Assembly: GCF_030296915.1 (NCBI RefSeq)
Contig: NZ_AP028031.1
Location: forward strand, 911,001 to 975,000
Direction of reading: 5' to 3'
DNA length: 64,000 bases
DNA from: Anaerostipes hadrus ATCC 29173 = JCM 17467
GTDB taxonomy: Bacteria; Bacillota; Clostridia; Lachnospirales; Lachnospiraceae
Shown: positions 16,310-23,710 of the stretch, in pieces
How positions within the stretch are numbered: position 1 is the stretch's first letter
Layout: every line of letters begins with the position of its first letter
Made by a program: the position numbers and the translations under genes
Notes under the pieces: generated by a model
Seen by the model: only the letters and a program-made list of their open reading frames with translations
Database searches by the model: none
Told to the model about the DNA's origin: nothing

Positions 16310-17635
16310 ATGAAAGATAAAAGAGAATCATTTAACAGCAGGTGGGGATTTATCCTCGCCTGCATTGGTTCGGCAGTTGGTATGGGAAATATATGGATGT
16401 TTCCGACAAGGGTATCTTTGTATGGAGGGGGTTCCTTTTTGATCCCATATTTTATCTTTGTCGTTGTGATCGCATCCACTGGTGTGATCGGAGAGATGAG
16501 TTTTGGACGTGCGGCAAGGTCTGGACCGATTGATGCATTTGGGATGGTCTGTGAGAAGAAAGGAAAGAGAAAAGTCGGGGAAGGGTTAGGAATGATACCA
16601 GTTCTTGGTTCTCTTGCTATGGCAATCGGATATACAGTTGTGATGGGGTGGATCTTAAAATATGCTGTTGGAACTTTCACAGGGGCAACACTTGCACCAA
16701 AGACGATCGAAGAATTTGGTGGACGTTTTGGAACAATGGCATCTGCATTTGGAAATAACATCTGGCAGATTCTTGCTTTGATCTTATGTATGTGTATTTT
16801 GATCTTTGGTGTAGGAGCAGGGATCGAGAAAGCCAATAAGATTTTAATGCCAATTTTCTTTGCGCTGTTTGTGATCCTTGGAATCTATGTGGCATTTCAG
16901 CCAGGGGCAGCAACGGGATATCAATATATTTTCAGAGTCGATAAGGCGGCCATCTTAGATCCAAAGACATGGATCTTTGCACTAGGACAGGCCTTCTTCT
17001 CCTTATCCGTCGCAGGAAATGGAACATTGATCTATGGATCGTATTTATCCGATGAAGAAGACATCCCATCATCTGCGGCAAGAGTTGCATTTTTTGACAC
17101 GCTCGCTGCGATGCTTGCAGCACTCGTGATCATCCCAGCTATGGCAACAACTGGAGCAACACTGGATCAAGGAGGACCGGGGCTGTTATTTATCTATCTT
17201 CCAAACTTGATCAGCTCCATGCCAGGAAGTACGATCATCGCGATCATCTTTTTCGTTGCAGTGCTTTTTGCGGGAATGACATCACTGATCAATCTCTACG
17301 AAGCACCAATTGCAACCGTACAGGAAAAGCTTCATGTAGGAAGAAAGACCGCCTGCGTGATCATCGCAGTGATCGGCGTGATCGTCTCCTTATTGATCCA
17401 GGGCATCGTATCTGACTGGATGGATATCCTATCCATTTACATCTGCCCACTAGGAGCAGGACTCGCAGGAATCATGTTTTTCTGGATCGCCGGAAAGAAA
17501 TATGTAGAAACACAGATAAACAAAGGAAGAGAAACAAAATTTACAAAGATGTATTATCCAATCTGCAAATATATTTATGTACCAATTTGTATTTTGGTAT
17601 TGGTGCTTGGGATTGCGTTAGGCGGAATTGGGTGA
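16310..17635 (+). CDS. Sodium-dependent transporter, SLC6/NSS family
   Basis: 441-residue neurotransmitter:sodium symporter-family protein with 11-12 membrane segments. The N-terminal signature RWGFILACIGSAVGMGNIWMF holds the unwound TM1 substrate- and Na+-binding region. It is followed by GGGSFLIPYF, IGEMSFGR in TM2, and the TM6/TM8 regions (FALGQAFFSLSVAGNGTLIYG, AGMTSLINLYEAPIA). Bacterial members such as LeuT and MhsT import hydrophobic amino acids with Na+; that role is likely here. SD AGGAGG (16291-16296) is 13 bp from the ATG, a little far. It ends at its own terminator. Confidence 0.93.
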   Translation: MKDKRESFNSRWGFILACIGSAVGMGNIWMFPTRVSLYGGGSFLIPYFIFVVVIASTGVIGEMSFGRAARSGPIDAFGMVCEKKGKRKVGEGLGMIPVLGSLAMAIGYTVVMGWILKYAVGTFTGATLAPKTIEEFGGRFGTMASAFGNNIWQILALILCMCILIFGVGAGIEKANKILMPIFFALFVILGIYVAFQPGAATGYQYIFRVDKAAILDPKTWIFALGQAFFSLSVAGNGTLIYGSYLSDEEDIPSSAARVAFFDTLAAMLAALVIIPAMATTGATLDQGGPGLLFIYLPNLISSMPGSTIIAIIFFVAVLFAGMTSLINLYEAPIATVQEKLHVGRKTACVIIAVIGVIVSLLIQGIVSDWMDILSIYICPLGAGLAGIMFFWIAGKKYVETQINKGRETKFTKMYYPICKYIYVPICILVLVLGIALGGIG

Positions 17636-17644
17636 GGAATGAAG

Positions 17645-17680
17645 AATCGTAGTTAAGGTATATCTTGGCTGCGATTTTTT
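17645..17680 (+). terminator. Intrinsic terminator after the SLC6 gene
   Basis: AATCGTAG (17645-17652) pairs with CTGCGATT (17669-17676), with an inner AAG/CTT step and a TTTTTT tail. Confidence 0.75.
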
Positions 17681-17741
17681 CTTATATGAAAGTAAACAAA
17701 TTAAGTTCCAAGAAATCATACGAAATTGCAAGAAAAGGATA

Positions 17742-17806
17742 TTTACATTTAAGAAGATTTTTGTTATGATATAACTATCAAAGTAGAAGTATCATCGAAT
17801 ATGATA
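17742..17806 (+). promoter_or_regulatory. Promoter and dyad operators before blaI-like gene
   Basis: TTTACA (17742-17747), 17 bp, TATGAT (17765-17770). Two dyads follow or overlap: TGATA-N4-TATCA (17767-17780) over the -10/start site, and TATCAT-N5-ATGATA (17790-17806) just downstream. BlaI-family repressors bind such short dyads over their own promoters, so these are likely autoregulatory operators (inference). Confidence 0.6.
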
Positions 17807-17852
17807 TGACTATAAATATAGAATAAATAACAAAGATAAAGGGGATTTAGCT

Positions 17853-18230
17853 ATGGAATTAAAAGAATTAACAAGTGCAGAACAGGTTGTGATGAAATGT
17901 ATCTGGGATTATGGAAAGGATATGCCATTACAGCAGCTGATTGAAAATCTAAAACAAGATTACGGAAAAGATTATAAAAGAACAACGATCCGTACATTTG
18001 TCCTTCATTTAGAAGAGAAAGGATATGTGACAACATATCAGATTGGGAAATATTCTTATATTAATTATCTGATCGAAGAGCAGGATTATAAAGAACAGGA
18101 ATTGGAAAAGACAAAGAATTTCTGGTACAAAGAATCTGGATTTGATCTGGTGAAGACATTATATAAAGGAAAATTAAATGAGGGGAAACTAAAGAAACTC
18201 AAAAAGTTGTTAGAAGAAATCGATGATTGA
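17853..18230 (+). CDS. BlaI/MecI/CopY family repressor
   Basis: 125-residue winged-helix repressor. The N-terminal DNA-binding part reads ELTSAEQVVMKCIWDYGKDM, then KDYKRTTIRTFVLHLEEKGYV, the family recognition helix with its Thr-rich TTIRTF. The Lys/Glu-rich C-terminal helix region (about 85-125) is the dimerisation part and the site where, in BlaI/MecI, proteolysis relieves repression. SD AAGGGG is upstream. It is paired with an M56 metalloprotease sensor 11 bp downstream, the standard blaI-blaR1 arrangement. No beta-lactamase or penicillin-binding protein gene is nearby, so the target is probably the secreted-protein genes that follow. Confidence 0.92.
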   Translation: MELKELTSAEQVVMKCIWDYGKDMPLQQLIENLKQDYGKDYKRTTIRTFVLHLEEKGYVTTYQIGKYSYINYLIEEQDYKEQELEKTKNFWYKESGFDLVKTLYKGKLNEGKLKKLKKLLEEIDD

Positions 18231-18241
18231 CAGGAGAAGAT

Positions 18242-19621
18242 ATGATAGACATAAGAGAGATATTGGTTAGGATATTTAGTGCGATATTTTTATCCATGTG
18301 CACTGGAAGCTGTATGTTTGTTTTCTGGATGGCACTAAGAAAGTTTTTTGCAGATAAGATTCGTCCAAAAGTCTATGATTTGATATTAAAGATCATTCTA
18401 ATTGCTTACTATGTTCCGGCAGGATATCTGTTGGTAAATATTTTTTTTGATAATGGGTATGTATTTGATTTTACAGGTACTATCATCAAGGCTTTTTATG
18501 CTATATCGTTGTTCTGGCTGGCTGGAGCAATTGCAACAGTTCTGAAGTTTGGAGAACGAACTTTTCGAATTAGAAGAGAAAAAGAAAGATGCTTTCCATG
18601 CAAGATGTATGTGCAAAAGATCTTTGAAGATTGTAAAAGAGAGCTTGGAATTCGCAGATCAATAGAAGTATTACAAGGATATCGCATTCAGATTCCAATG
18701 ACAGCAGGAATATTAAAACCATGTGTGTTTTTACCTGTGGAAGATATGGAAGAAGAACAATTAAAAACGTGTATTTACCATGAACTCACACATTATAAGA
18801 AGCACGATATATTTTGGAATTATATAGCATGTCTGATGGTATGTATTCACTGGTATTGCCCATGGATCAGAACTGTATTTCGTAAGAACGATGAATGGAG
18901 CGAGGTGATCTGTGATCTATCAGCGATTGGTTATGTAGGATCAGCGAAGCGTTATTTTACAACGATTTTTGAGATGAGTCAGAAAAGTCAGGGAATCAAA
19001 GCATATCGGGCAGCATGTCTGTTTGAAAGCCGAGATAGTTTAGAACAAAGAATCTACTATGCAATGATGTATCGAAAACAAAAGAAGATAAAATATGCTG
19101 CGGTGATTGCAATGACCGTGATATTTTGTGGAATGAGTGTAACCAGTATTTTGGCTGCAAGTAAGGGATATCAAAAGGCGTATACAAAATGGGTACAAGA
19201 AACGGAAGTAGAAATAGAAGAACCAGATGATGAGGAAGAGGAGAGAATATCGTATGAAGAAAAAACGGGAGTTTTGGGAAATGATAAGAGTGAAACGATA
19301 AAGAAGATAAATTTTAAAAAGATGGATGCGATGACATTGGAGACTTATGTAAAGGCAGGAAAAAGGCTTCGATATAAAGGATTAACTCCGAAACGAAATG
19401 AAAATATAGAAATTTTTATAACAAGTCAAAAAAATTTTAAGGGGATAAAAGTTGGGATTATTGATTCACAGAATAGGATTAGATACATACAGGACAGAGG
19501 GAGAGATTTAGTTGAACATAGATTTAAGATAGAAAAAGAGGGGAAATATGATGTGTTTATTGAAATGGAGGATAAGAAAGATGTAAAAATTGTTGGAATG
19601 ATTAATATTGATGATGATTAA
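18242..19621 (+). CDS. BlaR1/M56 family metalloprotease sensor with unusual outer domain
   Basis: 459-residue membrane protein. Four hydrophobic segments (about 8-30, 45-70, 80-100 and 286-305) frame a cytoplasmic gluzincin domain with zinc motif H180-E-L-T-H184 and a likely third ligand in SEVICD (E221). In BlaR1/MecR1 this domain cleaves the partner repressor after an outside signal. The extracellular part (306-459) is not a penicillin-binding domain. It has an acidic linker (about 320-336) and then a ~90-residue beta-rich domain whose pattern (KVGIIDSQNRIRYIQ ... HRFKIEKEGKYDVFI) recurs in the next gene's product. The ATG at 18242 has AGGAG at 18232-18236; the TTG at 18227 is upstream of this SD. 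Confidence 0.88.
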   Translation: MIDIREILVRIFSAIFLSMCTGSCMFVFWMALRKFFADKIRPKVYDLILKIILIAYYVPAGYLLVNIFFDNGYVFDFTGTIIKAFYAISLFWLAGAIATVLKFGERTFRIRREKERCFPCKMYVQKIFEDCKRELGIRRSIEVLQGYRIQIPMTAGILKPCVFLPVEDMEEEQLKTCIYHELTHYKKHDIFWNYIACLMVCIHWYCPWIRTVFRKNDEWSEVICDLSAIGYVGSAKRYFTTIFEMSQKSQGIKAYRAACLFESRDSLEQRIYYAMMYRKQKKIKYAAVIAMTVIFCGMSVTSILAASKGYQKAYTKWVQETEVEIEEPDDEEEERISYEEKTGVLGNDKSETIKKINFKKMDAMTLETYVKAGKRLRYKGLTPKRNENIEIFITSQKNFKGIKVGIIDSQNRIRYIQDRGRDLVEHRFKIEKEGKYDVFIEMEDKKDVKIVGMINIDDD

Positions 19622-19649
19622 AGAGATGGAGGAATAGGAGGAGAAAACG

Positions 19650-20096
19650 ATGATAAAATATATAAAAATAATGGTAACAGTATTTACACTTTTAATTAGT
19701 TGTTCAGTGACAAATATATTTGCAAGTGATACGAATGATGTTATAGAAGAAAAGATAGATATATCAGAAAATATTATTGATGAAGTTGGAGAGGAAGACT
19801 TTGAACTGTTGTCTAATTCGATAACAGTTAATTGGACAGTGAAAAATGGAGTTAGAAAGAAAACTAAAGAATTTTATAAAAAGAAAGGAAGTAGTATCAA
19901 TATTAGGTTACAGATAGCTCCAAAAACAAAAAGTGTCAAAGTAGGATATTTAGATGCAGATAAAGTAAAACATTATAAAACTGTTAAAGCAGAAATCAAT
20001 CACAATTTTATAATACAAAAAACAGGATATATAGAGGTGTTTGTTGAAAATAGTAGTGGAAAAACTGTAACGGCAAGTGGAACTTATACTAAGTAA
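19650..20096 (+). CDS. Small secreted protein sharing the M56 sensor's outer domain
   Basis: 148 residues. A signal peptide (about 1-25, cleaved near IFA-SD) and an acidic stretch (28-55) precede a beta-rich domain (about 57-146). The segment KVGYLDADKVKHYK ... HNFIIQKTGYIEVFV aligns by eye with KVGIIDSQNRIRYIQ ... HRFKIEKEGKYDVFI in the M56 sensor encoded upstream. No known family name. SD AGGAGG is upstream. Possible roles are ligand, decoy or co-receptor for the sensor, or an immunity-type partner of the helveticin-like protein; the sequence does not choose among them. Confidence 0.75.
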   Translation: MIKYIKIMVTVFTLLISCSVTNIFASDTNDVIEEKIDISENIIDEVGEEDFELLSNSITVNWTVKNGVRKKTKEFYKKKGSSINIRLQIAPKTKSVKVGYLDADKVKHYKTVKAEINHNFIIQKTGYIEVFVENSSGKTVTASGTYTK

Positions 20097-20151
20097 TATT
20101 TTATTTATAAATGTATTTTATAAGAGGTGATGCAATATGAACAATTAAAAA

Positions 20152-20219
20152 ATCCATGTAATACGAATGGCTGCCACCTACCTATCTGTAATATATACAG
20201 ATAGCTGTATCACATGGAT
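20152..20219 (+). repeat. Long imperfect hairpin before the helveticin-like gene
   Basis: Outer arms ATCCATGTAATAC (20152-20164) and GTATCACATGGAT (20207-20219) pair with one mismatch. Inner arms CTATCTGTA (20182-20190) and TACAGATAG (20196-20204) pair perfectly around a 5-nt loop. No T run follows, so it is not a clear terminator. It may be a processing site or mRNA-stabilising structure within the intergenic region. Just upstream a strong SD (AGAGGTGA) precedes ATG-AAC-AAT-TAA, a three-codon frame or the remnant of a gene start. Confidence 0.7.
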
Positions 20220-20273
20220 ACAATAATGATAGCAGAAAATGAGGGAAAATAAAAGAATGAAAGGAAAAAGTTT

Positions 20274-21431
20274 ATGAAATTAAAACAATTTGTATGTAAA
20301 GCAGCAAGTATTGCAATGTGTGCTATGATTATTGGAACAACTGTAGTTTCAGTGAATGTTAAGGCAGATACGAAAGCAACAGAAAGTACAGTAGCACTAG
20401 ATACACATGATGACGATGGTGTTGCGGGTATTTTGGAACAAGATGATTTTGATACACTAGAAGAATATCAGAAATATTTAGAGACACACCCAAAAGTACA
20501 GACACGGCAAAGTCGTGTATCAGCGAATAAAAATGTAAAAGCAGCAGCTACTTTAAGATATAAAATTAAAGGATTAACAAATACAGCTGCAATTCAAAAA
20601 ACATATATTGGATCTACATATATTTATGTGATTCAGAGAATTGGCTCAGACTCACGTTTATCAAGATGTTTGATTAATGGGTCAACAGCTACATATCAAG
20701 ATCATATGACATTAAAAAACTTTGGTCATGGACAGACTTTGGAATGGTTTGAACATAATTCTAAAGCATATTTCTGGGTTACATGTAAAGCAAATGAAGC
20801 GTATAAATTTAAATGGGGAACTCAAATTGGAAGAATACAATATAAAGCTAAAGGAAGTGTAGATTATACAGAAATCCCAAGATTTTCTCATATGAGTTAT
20901 GCAAATAAAAGTGGGACATCGATTGGAGAAGTGAAACGTGTAGATGCAGCATTGTCTAGTGATAGGAAAAAAGTATTTTTCTGGGTAATGGATAATACAG
21001 GAGAAATTCAATATAGTTTTTATAATGCGGAAAAATTAAATGCTGAATTGGATAAAAAAGAATCTGAAGAATCTAAATTTGTTCCATGTACATCAAGTGC
21101 AGTAAAATCAGCTTGTTATGGATCGTTTAGACAATCTGGAAGTAATCGTGTATTACCGAATGATTCATGTCAGGGATTAGAATTTTCTGATGGAGATTCT
21201 ATTTATATTATTGGAGGTGCTGCCGGACAAAAACCGGGAATAGCAAAGTTAACAGGAAGTGGATCAAGTTATAAATATTCTTGCCTTGTTACAGCTACAC
21301 ATAATAATTTTGGAGGTAATGCGGAATCTGAAGGAATTCAATTAAAGGGAGATTACGTATATTTCGGGATTAGTGATAAACAAAGTAGCGATAAAGCCTG
21401 TATTTATTCTATTCCAAAAAGTGCGTTTTAA
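20274..21431 (+). CDS. Helveticin-J-like secreted protein (possible class III bacteriocin)
   Basis: 385 residues. The signal peptide spans about 1-31 (hydrophobic AASIAMCAMIIGTTVVSV, cleaved after VKA), and the 32-95 region is acidic then basic, perhaps a propeptide. The C-terminal ~290 residues show the order of motifs I associate with helveticin J: LKNFGHGQTLEWF, KAYFWVTCKAN, WGTQIGRIQY, IGEVKRVDAALS and a run of beta-strand pairs, consistent with a propeller-like fold. Helveticin J is a large heat-labile lactobacillus bacteriocin. Bacteriolytic activity here is inferred from resemblance. It lies downstream of the BlaI/M56 pair and the small secreted protein, suggesting signal-controlled production. 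Confidence 0.68.
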   Translation: MKLKQFVCKAASIAMCAMIIGTTVVSVNVKADTKATESTVALDTHDDDGVAGILEQDDFDTLEEYQKYLETHPKVQTRQSRVSANKNVKAAATLRYKIKGLTNTAAIQKTYIGSTYIYVIQRIGSDSRLSRCLINGSTATYQDHMTLKNFGHGQTLEWFEHNSKAYFWVTCKANEAYKFKWGTQIGRIQYKAKGSVDYTEIPRFSHMSYANKSGTSIGEVKRVDAALSSDRKKVFFWVMDNTGEIQYSFYNAEKLNAELDKKESEESKFVPCTSSAVKSACYGSFRQSGSNRVLPNDSCQGLEFSDGDSIYIIGGAAGQKPGIAKLTGSGSSYKYSCLVTATHNNFGGNAESEGIQLKGDYVYFGISDKQSSDKACIYSIPKSAF

Positions 21432-21500
21432 TTTAAGTCTGGCTATGTTAAAATATATAATATAAACATTAATAAATTAAAATTATAAGGAGGTAGCAAG

Positions 21501-22739
21501 ATGGTAAGAAAACGTATGGTATCAACAGTCATGAGCTTAATGATGGCAGCAGCAGTACTGACGACAGTTCCAGTGACTAACAATGTAAAGGCAGCAGATA
21601 AAGAGATAACAAGTGGGGATTATACTTATGTGAAAGAAAGCAATGGAAAGACTTCCTATGCAGTGCTTACAAGCTATAGAGGAAGTGAGACAAATCTTGT
21701 CATTCCAGAAGAACTGGATGGATTACAGGTAAAAGCAATTTCACAGGGATTTGAAAAAAATCTGAAAATAAAAAGTATTATATTATCAAAAAATATTGCA
21801 CCAGCAAAAGAAACACACAGAGATTTGGAAGTGCTAAATGAAATTGAAACATTGGAAGAGATTCGTGTAGCAAAAGATAATCTGTCTTATCAGGCACAAG
21901 ATGGAGTTTTATATAGCAAAGATAAGAAACAATTGTTTAGCTATCCAAAATCTAAAAAGTCCGAAACATATAACATGCCTGCTTCTGTAAAAAAAGTAGA
22001 AGAATTCAATGCCCTAATAAATCTTAAATATTTAAAGAATCTTACATTATCAAAGAATTTATCAGTAACACCAAGCTGTAATGACAGTAGTATTGAATCT
22101 GTAACAATTCCGGGCCAGATAGGCGGTATTGATGAAAGCAGTTTTGAAAATTGCAACAAATTAAATAAAGTTACAATTACAAAAGGTCTGAGATTTATTA
22201 ATGATTATGCATTTTTTGAATGTAAAGCATTAAAAGAAATCAAACTGCCAGAAGGACTTCAAAGTATTGGAGTAGGAGTATTTTATAGAACAGGAATTAA
22301 ACAGCTGACAATCCCTGGATCTGTTGTAAAAATTGATGTAATTGACAAGAGTATAAAATTAAGTAAACCATCTTATTTGAAGAAATTCAAAAGAGACTCA
22401 GGTGCTATTTATTACGAAGCAAGAGCCACAATCAAAGCATCTGGCAAAAAAGCTGTCACATACAAAGCATCCAGAATTACAAAGATTAAAGCAAAAACAA
22501 GCAAAGTAACGATCCAAAAAGGAAAGACAACAAAACTACAGACTAGAGTATACATTTCCAAGAAACTGAAAAAAGGATACTTAGATCCAGAGATCTTAAA
22601 ATTCACAACATCCAATAAAAAAGTAGTGAAAGTATCCTCAAAAGGAACGATCAAAGGCTTGAAGAAAGGAAAAGCAACGGTCACAGTAAAACTTCGTACA
22701 ACAGGAAAGACATATAAAGTGAACGTGAAAGTAAAATAG
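21501..22739 (+). CDS. Secreted BspA-type leucine-rich-repeat protein with Ig-like domain
   Basis: 412 residues. Signal peptide (about 1-32, MMAAAVLTTVPV core). Residues 45-290 carry BspA/LRR_5-type repeats with phrases such as NLVIPEELDGLQVKAIS, ESVTIPGQIGGIDESSFENC and LKEIKLPEGLQSIGVGVF. The C-terminal ~80 residues form a bacterial Ig-like (Big_2) domain: TIQKGKTTKL ... TSNKKVVKVSSKGTIKGLKK ... ATVTVKL. Likely cell-surface or secreted and used in binding. No sortase motif was seen. SD AAGGAGG. Together with the helveticin-like gene it follows the sensor genes; a terminator ends the run. Confidence 0.85.
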   Translation: MVRKRMVSTVMSLMMAAAVLTTVPVTNNVKAADKEITSGDYTYVKESNGKTSYAVLTSYRGSETNLVIPEELDGLQVKAISQGFEKNLKIKSIILSKNIAPAKETHRDLEVLNEIETLEEIRVAKDNLSYQAQDGVLYSKDKKQLFSYPKSKKSETYNMPASVKKVEEFNALINLKYLKNLTLSKNLSVTPSCNDSSIESVTIPGQIGGIDESSFENCNKLNKVTITKGLRFINDYAFFECKALKEIKLPEGLQSIGVGVFYRTGIKQLTIPGSVVKIDVIDKSIKLSKPSYLKKFKRDSGAIYYEARATIKASGKKAVTYKASRITKIKAKTSKVTIQKGKTTKLQTRVYISKKLKKGYLDPEILKFTTSNKKVVKVSSKGTIKGLKKGKATVTVKLRTTGKTYKVNVKVK

Positions 22740-22768
22740 GAAACAATAAAGTAAAGATACATGGTAGA

Positions 22769-22808
22769 ACAGGACATTCCAGCGAAAGCAGGGATGTCCT
22801 GTGTTTTC
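22769..22808 (+). terminator. Intrinsic terminator after the LRR/Ig-like gene
   Basis: ACAGGACATTCC (22769-22780) pairs with GGGATGTCCTGT (22791-22802) around a 10-nt loop, with one G-U/mismatch step, followed by a T-rich stretch. Confidence 0.82.
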
Positions 22809-22929
22809 TTATGCAGCATTCCTTGTTATTTGCAATATCAAATGGTAGAATTAGGAATATTCAAAGTGAATCAATCTGTAATATGGAATGGAAAACAAAC
22901 TGATACAACAAAGGAGAAACGAAACAATC

Positions 22930-23601
22930 ATGCCAGGATACATTTTACATTTAACTGCTGCCCAGATGTTTCTAAAGACACAAAAAGGACAGAAATTTTT
23001 AAAGACAAAACAAGATAAAAATAATTTTCTGATCGGAAATCTTCTGCCAGATACAACAAAGATCAAAGCAAGATCCCATTTCAGAGATCCAAAATATCAC
23101 GATCGCATGATAGAATACCCGGAAACAAGCTGGTTTATCAAGAAATATAAGCATCTTCTATCAAACAGCAGTGTGGTCGGATATCTCTTTCATCTCTACA
23201 TCGATCGAAGATTTTTCAAATACTATATGCCAAGGATCGTAGAGTTTCGAAATGCACAAGATGAGAGAGAAGAAAGAAGAGATATGGTAAAAGATGTCTT
23301 ATTAAAACGGACAGGACAAAGATTATCAAAGCAGGATTTTTTCTCAGAGAAATACTACTATGGGGACTACACAAAGATGAATATGTACCTTGTAAATCGT
23401 TATCAGATTCCGACAACACTTGATCCCAATATATCAAATCCTGGGATCAAAGAAGTTGATTATGAGGATGTAAAGCAGGTGTTAAAAGAATTAAAAACAT
23501 ATATGAAAGTACCAAAAGATGCAGTAAAGAACGTGAGAGTTTTTGACGTGGAAGATCTTCTTTTCTTTTTGGAAAACGCAGTAGGTGTATTTAAAATCTA
23601 A
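22930..23601 (+). CDS. Zn-dependent phospholipase C family protein (paralogue 1)
   Basis: 223-residue protein resembling the zinc-dependent phospholipase C family. Candidate metal ligands are H7 (GYILHLTAA), D41 (GNLLPD), H50, H88 and D92 (GYLFHLYIDRRF). Such proteins in Clostridia are often of unproven activity. No signal peptide is seen; the N-terminus MPGYILH starts directly in the fold. The ATG at 22930 matches the family N-terminus and has AGGAG at 22912-22916, rather far; an upstream in-frame ATG at 22888 would add a Gln/Arg-rich leader without a good SD. A related gene lies at 51895. Confidence 0.75.
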   Translation: MPGYILHLTAAQMFLKTQKGQKFLKTKQDKNNFLIGNLLPDTTKIKARSHFRDPKYHDRMIEYPETSWFIKKYKHLLSNSSVVGYLFHLYIDRRFFKYYMPRIVEFRNAQDEREERRDMVKDVLLKRTGQRLSKQDFFSEKYYYGDYTKMNMYLVNRYQIPTTLDPNISNPGIKEVDYEDVKQVLKELKTYMKVPKDAVKNVRVFDVEDLLFFLENAVGVFKI

Positions 23602-23652
23602 GTTTGGATAACATACAAATACAGGAAATTTTTTCATTATATAACAAAAAAG

Positions 23653-23681
23653 TTGCAAATATTACAAAAATATGACATAAT
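23653..23681 (+). promoter_or_regulatory. Promoter of the sulfotransferase gene, with WalR-like box
   Basis: TTGCAA (23653-23658), 17 bp, CATAAT (23676-23681). Within it ATTACA-N5-ATGACA (23661-23677) is one base off the reverse complement of the WalR motif TGTWAH-N5-TGTWAH. A site lying between -35 and -10 would suit repression. Confidence 0.45.
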
Positions 23682-23710
23682 ACCATAGAAATAACTTTAA
23701 GGAGGACAAC

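Noticed and set aside
17853..19621. Beta-lactam resistance regulator pair
   Set aside because: The sensor lacks a penicillin-binding domain and no beta-lactamase or PBP gene is adjacent, so resistance is not supported.
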